DNA from: Saprospiraceae bacterium
GTDB lineage: Bacteria > Bacteroidota > Bacteroidia > Chitinophagales > Saprospiraceae
DNA length: 64,000 bases
Reading direction: 5' to 3'
Assembly: GCA_029212405.1 (NCBI GenBank)
Contig: JARGNR010000014.1
Location: forward strand, 1 to 64,000
The position numbers and the translations under genes were made by a program. The notes under the pieces are model-generated. The model was not told the origin of the DNA. It saw only the letters and a list, made by a program, of their open reading frames with translations, and searched no databases. Below are positions 1-8,630 of the stretch, one piece after another. Every line of letters begins with the position of its first letter. Position 1 is the stretch's first letter.

Positions 1-13
1 TTTTTAAATAACC

Positions 14-3000
14 CTAAAAATCCATCCCTACACTAAAATGCAATTTAGCATCTTGTGCAACTCTCGTTTCAACTCCCGTAGCATAATCAAATCGTAAAAA
101 ATAACCCAGTAACTTCATTCTTAGTCCGGCACCATAGCCCATCACTAATGGATCTCTAAAGTATCTTACCGTCAAGTCAAGAACAGGAGGGCTTTCAATA
201 GTTACGGTATTCAATGGATTTTTATCACTGTAAGGAGACGAACCATGCCACGCAGTTCCAATGTCATAAAAGAGAACGATTTGCAGATTTCTCAAGAAGG
301 AGCTTCCACCATAATTTCCCATAAAATATCTAAATACAGGCAAACGAGCTTCACTATTTATCAGCGCATAACTCGTTCCGTTTCTTACATTGGTATCAAA
401 TCCTCTCAAATGGAAGATGTTGGTTTTATAGGCAAAATCTCCAGCTGGAATCGAAATATTATCGTTGAAAGGATTTGAAAATGCATTATTGACTCCGCCT
501 AAATAGTACAGATTTCTTTTGCTTCCTAAAGAAGTTGCGCCCGCAGCTCTTAAGGCAATTACCGAGTGTTTTAAAAATGGGATATAATGTCTGGCATCAA
601 AACCAATGATATTGGTAAAGCCGTTGGAGGCATCAATATCTATTCCATCCACCAAATCAAAGTCAAACTCATTGATGGCTTCTAGAAAAATCTTATATCG
701 AGTACCATGTTTAATATTGAGCGCAATATCAATCGTATTATCGTAAATATATTCTAGTCGTAGGCTGATTCTCTTTTCATTGGAAACAGGTTGACCAAAC
801 GTTTCTTCATTGACACTTTGGGAATAAAACCGATCAAATCTCAAAATAGAGGTGGCTCGAATGCTTCTGTAAATAGTTAATGGGTATTTCAGTTGGTACA
901 TACCCAACGTAGATACCTTTTTAGCTTTCCAGGTAGGAAATGAATTTTCATCAACAACCTCAGTTTGGGACCTTCTATAAAGTGCATATTTTCTGTCAAT
1001 GAGTTTTTTTCGATTTTCAAAAGTCAAAAAGTATTCTGAGCCATTGAAAGAAAGCGGATATCGTGCTCCAGCAACTAAACTGTAGTCTTCAAAAATATCT
1101 TTAATGTTTGCTTTCAATAAAAGACCTATTGGTTGGATAAGCAATTCATCACTATTACCGGTGTAGCTTTCCAATCCTTCGAATAAGACTTCATTATCCA
1201 TTTTGGTCGTAAAATTGTCCAACCTGAACTTTAGTCGAGAGGCAGTGGCCCTAGAATAGATAAAAGGTTCTACTTTTTGATCCGTTTTACTTTCTTCGTC
1301 AATTACAATAGCCTTTATTGATAGCGCGTTGTTGGCTCTTGCTTCCACACTAGAGGTGATATTTTCTAGACTTTCAGGATCTTCAAATCTGGATTGAAAG
1401 AGATACTCATCCTTCATTTCTTCCTCCATATTCTCTGGGGCAAATGGAATAAATACATCCGTATCAGACTTCGTGTTATCTCCTATATATTCTCTATTAT
1501 TATATCTGGTATTTGCTGTAATGACTGGCTTGTTCCAATCGACATCTTCTAAATAGATATTGTACGCGCCATCTTTATAGTAGGTATAGATATGTTTATT
1601 ACTACCCGATACAGCGTGGTGGCGGATCATATTTCGATCCTTATTAGAAACGGCATAATAACTGGATGGAGATACCGTAGACACCACGTATCTATTCATA
1701 ATTCCATTTTCTGGACTTAAATATGTGATTTTATTTTTGCTGATCTGGTAAGGATATCGTTCGTTTACATCATTCGTCTTTGTAATTCTTTTGAGACTCT
1801 TATCATCGGCTTCCAAGTCATAAAAGAAAACATCAAAATATCCTGTTGGTAAAATGGTATCGTATTCTAATGGAAAAATGTGATCTCGTTTTCTATTTGA
1901 ACTGAATAAAATCCCTTCTTTCCCATCTAATACCACTACCTCTGCGTCTAAATCGTCATAGAAATCATCAGTGATACGGTTATAATTTCTATTTTTTGAA
2001 TTGTAATGAAATAGGTCAGAATACCCATTACTTGTAGCCGAAAAGATATACTTAAGATCGTCATAGTAGCTCATGGAATAAATACGTTGCAAATCGGTAG
2101 GTATGATTTGTTCCATAAACTCATCTTGATCCAAGTTGTATTTTCTTAACTTGATAACATCCTTGTGTTCATATAGAATCGATAACTCTCTTCCATTTGG
2201 GTGCCAAGCTAGAATAGGATATTCGTAATCTGTAGCTTGAATCGCGTTTTTATGTCCGTATTTAAAAATGGTTTTCTCTTTACCCGTACTTAAATCTTTG
2301 ATCCGTACCCGATATTTTCCAATCTCGTTATATACGTAAGCCAGTGTTTGCTCATCTCTCGTCAACTTCATAGAGCTGACTGGGACATGCATTTTGTTCT
2401 TTAAGTCTAAAAGAAATTCTTGGTCTTCATTTTCAAATATGCCTATTTCTTTGTCAAAATGTTGTTGATAATAATTGGACCATTCCCCATAGATTTCTTC
2501 CATTTCATTGTTCAATACATACAACACTGCGTTGTCTAGATTCCGAGTAATTCTAGTAAGGTATAGTAAATTTGAAATGCTTGATTTACCATAATTTTGA
2601 TCGAGGTAAAACCACATAGAATGTCCAGCAATTCTTGGGTAGTCTTCTGCTAGCTTATTGAAATCCTTATATTTTTCATTTTGAAAGAAGATGTCTCTTA
2701 ATTCGTCATCCAATAAATAGTCCCAATATCGACCACAATAAGATATGATGCCCTGCTTGTACCACTCTGGAAGATCTAGTAAAACAGCATTTTGAACGAT
2801 CTCCTGAAAATTATCACCAAATAACATGGCACTCAAATAGACGGAAGCGATTCCTTCGCGGATTTGAACACGCAAATTATTATGGTTGCCGTCAAAATAG
2901 ACAAACATTTTATTACCGACAATTTTGGTTTCTCCAGCTTTAGAAGTAAATGTTTCTTCTAATCCAATGTTGCTTTGTTTTAAATCAGTGATGTCAGTGT

Positions 3001-3277
3001 AGACGATGATTTCCAATTTGTCATTGGTACGATGCTCCATAATATTTTGGATTTCATCGTGATCTAGTTCAGCCATTTGAATGACAGGTTCTGCAATATT
3101 TCGTCCTTTACCATACCAATAGGTAATGAAATTTTCCGTTTCGTACCTATTCCAATTATTAAAGTCATCGTGGTGTTGAACTCGATTTTTACCGAATTCG
3201 GTATTTATACTTTGACCTGACATTGTGCCTATACATGCCAAGGAAATAAAAATTGCAAGTAAAAAATACCTAATCAT
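14..3277 (-). CDS. Degenerate peptidase-MA domain, TolB-like propeller and Omp85-like barrel in one protein
   Basis: A secreted 1087-residue protein with a signal peptide (residues 1-21, ending SGQ). Residues about 25-290 resemble the peptidase-MA (gluzincin-like) domain, but the place where HExxH should be reads IREGIA (about 139-144) and the following LPEWYKQGI has Gln where active relatives have Glu, so it is probably not catalytic. Residues about 300-620 hold PD40/TolB-type blades (for example ILFSSNRKRD). The last 400 residues look like an Omp85/BamA-type outer-membrane barrel, with an LRGF motif near residue 955 and a terminal Phe. It is likely anchored in the outer membrane with the propeller in the periplasm. 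It has no same-strand partner here. Domain order is inferred by eye; the propeller and barrel are the firmer parts. Confidence 0.7.
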   Translation of the reverse strand: MIRYFLLAIFISLACIGTMSGQSINTEFGKNRVQHHDDFNNWNRYETENFITYWYGKGRNIAEPVIQMAELDHDEIQNIMEHRTNDKLEIIVYTDITDLKQSNIGLEETFTSKAGETKIVGNKMFVYFDGNHNNLRVQIREGIASVYLSAMLFGDNFQEIVQNAVLLDLPEWYKQGIISYCGRYWDYLLDDELRDIFFQNEKYKDFNKLAEDYPRIAGHSMWFYLDQNYGKSSISNLLYLTRITRNLDNAVLYVLNNEMEEIYGEWSNYYQQHFDKEIGIFENEDQEFLLDLKNKMHVPVSSMKLTRDEQTLAYVYNEIGKYRVRIKDLSTGKEKTIFKYGHKNAIQATDYEYPILAWHPNGRELSILYEHKDVIKLRKYNLDQDEFMEQIIPTDLQRIYSMSYYDDLKYIFSATSNGYSDLFHYNSKNRNYNRITDDFYDDLDAEVVVLDGKEGILFSSNRKRDHIFPLEYDTILPTGYFDVFFYDLEADDKSLKRITKTNDVNERYPYQISKNKITYLSPENGIMNRYVVSTVSPSSYYAVSNKDRNMIRHHAVSGSNKHIYTYYKDGAYNIYLEDVDWNKPVITANTRYNNREYIGDNTKSDTDVFIPFAPENMEEEMKDEYLFQSRFEDPESLENITSSVEARANNALSIKAIVIDEESKTDQKVEPFIYSRATASRLKFRLDNFTTKMDNEVLFEGLESYTGNSDELLIQPIGLLLKANIKDIFEDYSLVAGARYPLSFNGSEYFLTFENRKKLIDRKYALYRRSQTEVVDENSFPTWKAKKVSTLGMYQLKYPLTIYRSIRATSILRFDRFYSQSVNEETFGQPVSNEKRISLRLEYIYDNTIDIALNIKHGTRYKIFLEAINEFDFDLVDGIDIDASNGFTNIIGFDARHYIPFLKHSVIALRAAGATSLGSKRNLYYLGGVNNAFSNPFNDNISIPAGDFAYKTNIFHLRGFDTNVRNGTSYALINSEARLPVFRYFMGNYGGSSFLRNLQIVLFYDIGTAWHGSSPYSDKNPLNTVTIESPPVLDLTVRYFRDPLVMGYGAGLRMKLLGYFLRFDYATGVETRVAQDAKLHFSVGMDF

Positions 3278-3618
3278 ATGAAGTAGTTAATTTGCAAATC
3301 GAGTAAAAAAGAATGTACAAAATAGAAAAAAGACACTTTCAAACACACATCCAACAGTTTTTTTAGTAGAAAAGGTCATTTCAATTCACAAATTATTTGA
3401 ATAAATGCATGAGATCTTATTATTCAGACATCTATACTTTAAAATCAATGGCTGCAGATATTCATTTAAACTGCAAAAATCATGGAATGAATGTAAACTT
3501 TTAATGAATCTATTTGTACTAGTTCTATAATTGTATCTTGGCAGTTTAAATTGTTTTTTCACTCCAAAATTTTTCATTTTGGCAAAGAAAACATTAAGCT
3601 ATTGAACAAAGACATACT
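3278..3618. other. Intergenic region between divergent genes
   Basis: This AT-rich gap separates the propeller/barrel gene (minus) from the polyprenyl synthase gene (plus). A possible Bacteroidota promoter for the plus gene is listed separately. A 63-codon minus-strand reading frame lies inside (3386-3577), but its composition (Asn, Tyr, Cys and Lys rich, no domain) looks like translated intergenic DNA, so I do not call it. Confidence 0.6.
3513..3541 (+). promoter_or_regulatory. Possible promoter for the polyprenyl synthase gene
   Basis: TTTG at 3513-3516 and TATCTTGG at 3534-3541 are separated by 17 bases. The second box differs from the Bacteroidota -7 consensus TAnnTTTG at one position. 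The start codon lies about 78 bases downstream. The match is weak. Confidence 0.35.
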
Positions 3619-4593
3619 ATGTCATCTACACTTGCTAAAATAAAAGCACCGATTAGTGCAGAGCTCAAGGATTTTGAAAAACATTTCAAAAATTCGATGA
3701 AGAGTAATGTAGCGCTAATTGATAAAATCACCTATTATATCGTTCAGCGGAAAGGCAAGCAAATGCGTCCGATGTTTGTTTTTTTGAGTGCGAAAATGTG
3801 TGGTGAAGTGGGACAAAGTACGTACTTAGCTGCGTCTTTAATAGAAATACTGCATACAGGAACATTAGTGCACGATGATGTAGTGGATGATTCCATGGAA
3901 CGGAGAGGTTTTTTCTCTATTAATGCACTTTGGAAAAATAAAATTGCCGTTTTAGTGGGTGATTTCCTCTTCTCCAGGGGCTTTTTAATGGCTATCGAAA
4001 ATAAAGAATATAGGGCATTGCATATTCTGTCCGATTCCATCAGACGCATGAGTGAAGGAGAATTGCTTCAAATGGAAAAAGCAAGAAAACTAGATATTAA
4101 TGAGGATTTATACTACACGATTATTCGAGATAAAACAGCGAGCCTACTTGCATCTGCCTGTTCATCTGGCGTTGCATCTGTCACTACGGATGAAGAACTG
4201 ATTGAAAAAGGGAGACTGCTAGGTGAAAAGATAGGAATGGCTTTTCAAATCAAAGATGATTTATTTGACTATGGTAATGGAGATATTGGAAAACCCAAAG
4301 GGATAGATATCAAAGAGAAAAAAATGACTCTTCCATTAATTTATGCATTACAAAACGCCGATAAAAAGGAAAAAAGATACATTCTAAATATTATAAAAAA
4401 AGAGAGTAAAAAGCCTAAAAAAGTAGCTGAGGTAATTGAATTTGTAAAGCAAAAAGGAGGCTTACAATACGCTGAAAAAGTAATGAATGAATTTCAGAAA
4501 GAGGCCTTCGATATCTTAGATGAATTCCCTGAAAATGATTCTAGAGAATCTATTCGATCGTTAATCAAATATGTTTCTGAACGGAAAAAATAG
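3619..4593 (+). CDS. Long-chain polyprenyl diphosphate synthase
   Basis: A cytosolic isoprenoid chain-elongating enzyme that condenses isopentenyl diphosphate onto an allylic diphosphate, most likely to make the side chain of menaquinone. Both aspartate-rich motifs are present: DDVVDD at residues 86-91 (first) and DDLFD at 213-217 (second, in QIKDDLFDY). At 324 residues it has the usual length for the IspB/octaprenyl synthase family. The residues just upstream of the first motif are small (G81, T82), which in this family fits long-chain products, though the exact length cannot be read from sequence. The ATG start gives a family-like N-terminus. The gene stands alone, followed 117 bases later by a small membrane protein. 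Confidence 0.9.
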   Translation: MSSTLAKIKAPISAELKDFEKHFKNSMKSNVALIDKITYYIVQRKGKQMRPMFVFLSAKMCGEVGQSTYLAASLIEILHTGTLVHDDVVDDSMERRGFFSINALWKNKIAVLVGDFLFSRGFLMAIENKEYRALHILSDSIRRMSEGELLQMEKARKLDINEDLYYTIIRDKTASLLASACSSGVASVTTDEELIEKGRLLGEKIGMAFQIKDDLFDYGNGDIGKPKGIDIKEKKMTLPLIYALQNADKKEKRYILNIIKKESKKPKKVAEVIEFVKQKGGLQYAEKVMNEFQKEAFDILDEFPENDSRESIRSLIKYVSERKK

Positions 4594-4710
4594 ATAATTA
4601 ATCAATTACACACCAATCTTTTAGTAAATTGAATCTGATAATATGAAAAGAGATGGATTGTCTTCTTTTCCGATATGAAACATATTGTAAATTATTAAAC
4701 TACACGAATT

Positions 4711-5031
4711 ATGGCATTTTTCAGTTTTGGCGGACGAGTAAAACCCAAAAAATTCGACTATATTCCGATGCATTATGATGCTGCCAAAGAAGAATTGGAA
4801 GCTAGGTTAGGGAAATATGGAGAGACTGAAATTTCTGATTCAGAATTGGCCAAAGCAAGAATCAAAAGTGGCATTCGAATGAAAGCAAGAGGCAATCAAG
4901 AAGTCTTGAGAACAGGCAAAAAAGAAGCCAACATTCGGTTGTTTATCATCATGCTTATGTTATTTTGCGCTTCCATTTATTTCCTCCAATCCGAAGCGTT
5001 TAATGTATTTATTGAGAGTATTTTGAATTAA
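4711..5031 (+). CDS. Small single-pass membrane protein, function unknown
   Basis: This is a 106-residue protein. The first 75 residues are charged and hydrophilic, beginning with a short aromatic/basic stretch (KPKKFDYIPMHYD). One transmembrane helix lies at about residues 76-95 (LFIIMLMLFCASIYFLQ). Similar small proteins opening with a KKFDY-P-Y motif are widespread in Bacteroidota, where they are often mislabelled riboflavin synthase subunit beta; nothing here suggests such an enzyme. It is likely an inner-membrane protein with a cytoplasmic N-terminus. It sits on the same strand as the polyprenyl synthase but is 117 bases away, so co-transcription is uncertain. Confidence 0.6.
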   Translation: MAFFSFGGRVKPKKFDYIPMHYDAAKEELEARLGKYGETEISDSELAKARIKSGIRMKARGNQEVLRTGKKEANIRLFIIMLMLFCASIYFLQSEAFNVFIESILN

Positions 5032-5079
5032 AAATGCTTCCAGAATTGTATTTATTTACAACACAGTCACATTCAATTT

Positions 5080-5445
5080 TTACTGTTTCTCTCCCGTAAA
5101 TCTGCAAGGAAGAGCCCCAAAGCTATCTCCACTTTTTGAATACGTAAGGGTAGTGCCAGATACACTTAACTCTGCACTTTTCTTATTACCAAAGGATCCA
5201 ACATCATAACTGAACTCACAGCCATCTTGCTCAAACTCATCCGTTAGAAGGCCTACTGGTGGATCGATATTGATGGTATAATCTCCATCTGTACCCGATA
5301 TAGTTACCGTTACTGTTTTTGAAGAAGCGATGCTACAGGAATGGGTTCCTACATATGTTCCCACAATTTCTTGCTCACAGGAATCGTCAACAATAGTGCA
5401 ACTGGATATACATAAGAGGGCGAATAAATACATTAATTTTTTCAT
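5080..5445 (-). CDS. Small lipoprotein
   Basis: A 121-residue predicted lipoprotein. Starting at the ATG at 5443-5445 gives MKKLMYLFALLCISSC, a clean signal with lipobox ISSC and lipidated Cys16. A longer in-frame start at 5571 would bury this signal and overlap the neighbouring gene, so I reject it. The mature part holds four further Cys residues and Thr/Ser/Gly-rich strands, so it is probably a small beta-sandwich held by disulfides. No function is recognised. It lies 73 bases downstream of another lipoprotein gene on the same strand and may be co-transcribed with it. Confidence 0.65.
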   Translation of the reverse strand: MKKLMYLFALLCISSCTIVDDSCEQEIVGTYVGTHSCSIASSKTVTVTISGTDGDYTINIDPPVGLLTDEFEQDGCEFSYDVGSFGNKKSAELSVSGTTLTYSKSGDSFGALPCRFTGEKQ

Positions 5446-5518
5446 GCTAGAATTGTTTTTTATGTAAATGATATGATTAAAATTGAATTGTAACAAACGT
5501 GGCAATGGAAGTGCTTTT

Positions 5519-6361
5519 TTATAAAGAGTACTTTTCAGAAATGGAGGAATCACCTTCTGTGTAGTACGCAAAAGACTTTCCTTCTTTAGAAAAATAAACC
5601 GCTGCTAGTTGGCCACTTTTGGTTTCCATTAAGGCGATAGCACCAATCGAAGCGAAGGGGGTGTCATACTCATCTGGGGGACAACCTGCACCTGAAAAAT
5701 TTGTTAGCGATTCAATGTTACTTGGTGGGCTATTTACTAATCCATCCACTTTATATCGAATCAACTGGTTGCCTTCCTTGTTTACCAATAAAAATTCCTC
5801 TAGAGCAACTGAAATTCCATTTAAGCAACCCACATAATTGTTTTTTATGCATGCGCCAATGGTCCCAATTGGGTAGGTGCCGTCGGTTCCCCATTGATCT
5901 TCTACATCTCTGATCTCACTAAAGTCATCAAAATAGAAATTTGGATTCTCCCAATTATTGTTATCGTCTACATTGCCATTCACTCTGCACGCCATGTATT
6001 TTCTACCCTCTTCGACAACTAAATAGAGGTAGTTTGGATCCTTATAGGGCTGCAAGATCATGCCTGTTTCTAGGTGATTTATAGTGGTAGGTAGATTTTT
6101 AAAAGGACCTTCGCTATTGCTTAGTTCCCATTCTGAAGTAACTTGATTTCCCTCAAACCAGGCGTATTTATCACCGTCTGTACTAATCAATATATGTGAT
6201 TCATAGGAGAGAGAGATAATTCCTCCTATTCCTTCCCCACTGAATACGGTGGCAAAATCTCTAAAGTCTTCGGGAAGATTATTTGCAACCTCTTGCGGAT
6301 CTTTGGAACAGCTTGAAAATAGAAAAAGTAGTATTGCTATGAATAAATATGATGACTTCAT
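5519..6361 (-). CDS. Lipoprotein of unknown function
   Basis: A 280-residue protein with a lipoprotein signal ending FLFSSC (lipidated Cys18). The mature part is rich in aromatic residues and in short strand-like repeats (for example TDGDKYAWFEGNQ, KEGKSFAYYTEGD), which suggests a beta-rich fold, perhaps a propeller-like or sandwich domain, but I recognise no family. Several Cys residues in the middle may form disulfides. It is the first gene of a probable two-gene lipoprotein pair with the gene that ends at 5080. Confidence 0.6.
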   Translation of the reverse strand: MKSSYLFIAILLFLFSSCSKDPQEVANNLPEDFRDFATVFSGEGIGGIISLSYESHILISTDGDKYAWFEGNQVTSEWELSNSEGPFKNLPTTINHLETGMILQPYKDPNYLYLVVEEGRKYMACRVNGNVDDNNNWENPNFYFDDFSEIRDVEDQWGTDGTYPIGTIGACIKNNYVGCLNGISVALEEFLLVNKEGNQLIRYKVDGLVNSPPSNIESLTNFSGAGCPPDEYDTPFASIGAIALMETKSGQLAAVYFSKEGKSFAYYTEGDSSISEKYSL

Positions 6362-6551
6362 AATGATTGTATTGAGTGGTTAATAACACAGCTCAAAAAT
6401 CAAGTTTAGAGTCGAAATTCTCTTATTTTGATGGTGGACAAAAGGTAGACATTTCATCTATTATGATGAAAATCAGCAATGTAAGTCTTTTGATATCACA
6501 TTTTTGGTTTATAAATGGAGGTTTATAAAAAATGAATAGAAAAAGAGAAGA

Positions 6552-7802
6552 TTATAAATTATCTGGCAAGTTGTCAATCGTTACTCTACCCAGATATTCT
6601 ATTTTTCCAGAGACCTTACCTTTTGATTGAACCTCAATTCCACCCCAAGATTCACCGCAATCATTATGAATTTTACATCCATTCAATATTAAGGTGGCAC
6701 CTGGTTGTACAATGATTTTTCCTCCTTTCGGCATATGCACTCGACAAGATAATCTTAGGCTAGCATTGGCTTCAATAATAATATCTCCTTTCATATCAAT
6801 GGCTCGATCAAGTTGAAGGTCTTCTGAAATGATTAAGCTTTTATTTGCATCGTATTCGCACCAATCTTTAACCAATAACTTTCTTGCTTTTCCAGATTCC
6901 CGATGCATTGATTTTTTTACCATACCTATTTGACAGGGAGTGATGGCTATTTGTTGGTTGTTGTAGTCCATCATGTTATTGGAAGTTACACCAGCACATG
7001 GACCTTCTTTTTTAGAACCCCAACAATTTGGATTTGGTGGAGTGTCGTCACAACCATCATTTTTATACCAAGAATGCCTCAATCCATAAACGTGACCAAT
7101 TTCATGATTCATTAATGCCGAAAATCTCCAAGCTCCATTTACACCATATTTTCGAATCCCTGCAATTTTCAGAGAGTTGCCCAATGCAATTCCAGCTCTT
7201 CCACTGCTAAATCCTTTACGGCCTATAGAATCTGGAGGATAAGCCATGGCAAATATGTTTAAAATAGTATCATCATTTCTAGCAAATTTTTTAATCACCG
7301 TTCTACTGTAATTGTTTTTGTTTTTCCCTTTTTTGATGAAATACCAATTTTCGTCATCTATGTCTTCATACACCGCATAACCCGTTGTGGTGGTAGGATC
7401 TTTTTGAAGTAAGTAACGATATCCAGCATCATATACTGGGGTGTCATTTCCTTCTGGTAAATTCATTTTCTTATTCTTCTTCAGCTTATTGTTCCCACTT
7501 TGCAAAAGACCTTTAGAATATATTACGGCTTCCTCTCTTACAAAGTTGTAGCTGGAATCAGATGCATTTGGATAATGAAAATTGACTCGAATGTATTTTA
7601 TATCATCAAATTGTGGAAACCGAGCATCTGGAATATAATTATTTGGGTCAAGGCAATCACATCTCTCTTTTTTATCGGACCTCACCATTGCTATTTCATC
7701 AATTTTTTCAGAAGCATTGTAGGTTAATGTTTTCAATTTCTTATTGCATGACAACAGAAACCCAAAACTTATAAAAAGGATGAAATAACGAGAGCGAGCC
7801 AT
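6552..7802 (-). CDS. Metzincin-like zinc metalloprotease lipoprotein with beta-helical tail
   Basis: A 416-residue lipoprotein (lipobox LLSC, Cys19). Residues 233-243 read HEIGHVYGLRH, the extended HExxHxxGxxH zinc site of metzincins, with E234 as catalytic base. Residues 274-280 (TSNNMMDY) supply a plausible Met-turn. Cys-rich loops around the site (CDDTPPNPNC) recall pappalysin-like enzymes. After about residue 320 the chain becomes a series of short hydrophobic strands (DIIIEANASLRLSC, KIIVQPGATLILNG) typical of the beta-helical repeats found in large Bacteroidota secreted proteins. It ends without a T9SS signal, in line with lipid anchoring. Substrate unknown. It lies 50 bases downstream of fabG on the same strand. 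Confidence 0.75.
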   Translation of the reverse strand: MARSRYFILFISFGFLLSCNKKLKTLTYNASEKIDEIAMVRSDKKERCDCLDPNNYIPDARFPQFDDIKYIRVNFHYPNASDSSYNFVREEAVIYSKGLLQSGNNKLKKNKKMNLPEGNDTPVYDAGYRYLLQKDPTTTTGYAVYEDIDDENWYFIKKGKNKNNYSRTVIKKFARNDDTILNIFAMAYPPDSIGRKGFSSGRAGIALGNSLKIAGIRKYGVNGAWRFSALMNHEIGHVYGLRHSWYKNDGCDDTPPNPNCWGSKKEGPCAGVTSNNMMDYNNQQIAITPCQIGMVKKSMHRESGKARKLLVKDWCEYDANKSLIISEDLQLDRAIDMKGDIIIEANASLRLSCRVHMPKGGKIIVQPGATLILNGCKIHNDCGESWGGIEVQSKGKVSGKIEYLGRVTIDNLPDNL

Positions 7803-7852
7803 AGTTTGAATTCAATAGTTAGAAAACGATTCTCAAATAACAACGATACAAA

Positions 7853-8599
7853 TTATGTATTTAGTCCTCCGCAGACACTAATGACCTGACCAGTCACGTA
7901 GGTACTCATGTCAGAGCCTAAGTAAATACAAGTATCAGCGATATCTTTTCCTGTCCCTAATCTTTTCAAAGGAATATTTGCGATATATGCTTTTTGTTGT
8001 TCTTCAGAAAGACTGTGTGTCATATCTGTTTCGATAAAACCAGGAGCAACAGCATTACAACGAATTCCTCTAGAGCCTACTTCTTTTGCAATAGATTTAC
8101 TGAATCCGATTATTCCTGCCTTAGAAGCAGCATAATTTGCTTGACCCGCATTACCAAATACACCAACGACACTACTCATATTGATAATAGAGCCCGCTCT
8201 TTGTTTTAACATAGGCCTTAGTGCATGTTTGGTCAAATTAAAAACGGATTTTAAGTTGACTTCCATGACCTTATCCCACTGTTCTTCTCCCATTCTGAGC
8301 ATCAGTGTATCTTTGGTGATTCCAGCATTATTTATAAGGACATCTATTCGTCCAAATTCACTCATTACAGTCTTAACTAATTCTTCAGCTTGAGCATAAT
8401 CCGCGGCATCAGATTTATATGCCATCACTTTTTGTTGGCCTTGTGCAGCTTCAGAAGCTACTCGGTTAGCACTTTCTTCAGAAGAGTGGTATGTAAATGC
8501 AATATCAGCACCTTCTGCTGCCATCGCTTTTACCAATGCTTCTCCAATTCCTCTAGATCCACCAGTGATCAAAGCTACTTTTCCTGATAATAAACCCAT
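7853..8599 (-). CDS. fabG: 3-oxoacyl-[acyl-carrier-protein] reductase
   Basis: A short-chain dehydrogenase that reduces 3-oxoacyl-ACP to 3-hydroxyacyl-ACP with NADPH in fatty-acid elongation. The cofactor motif TGGSRGIG is at residues 12-19, NNAG at 90-93, the structural Asn at 115, and the catalytic Ser143, Tyr156 and Lys160 (YAASK). PGFIETDM near 186-193 is typical of FabG. At 248 residues the length is standard. It lies 31 bases downstream of the large cytochrome/DUF1080 gene on the same strand, so it may be transcribed from there, although the two functions are unrelated. Confidence 0.93.
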   Translation of the reverse strand: MGLLSGKVALITGGSRGIGEALVKAMAAEGADIAFTYHSSEESANRVASEAAQGQQKVMAYKSDAADYAQAEELVKTVMSEFGRIDVLINNAGITKDTLMLRMGEEQWDKVMEVNLKSVFNLTKHALRPMLKQRAGSIINMSSVVGVFGNAGQANYAASKAGIIGFSKSIAKEVGSRGIRCNAVAPGFIETDMTHSLSEEQQKAYIANIPLKRLGTGKDIADTCIYLGSDMSTYVTGQVISVCGGLNT

Positions 8600-8630
8600 A
8601 CTTTATTTTTTACGTTTTCTAAATCCTTTT

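Noticed and set aside
3386-3577. 63-codon minus-strand reading frame
   Set aside because: Low-complexity composition, no domain, signal or neighbour support; it lies in a promoter region.
5446-5571. N-terminal extension of the small lipoprotein
   Set aside because: It would bury the lipoprotein signal and overlap the adjacent gene; the ATG at 5445 is better.
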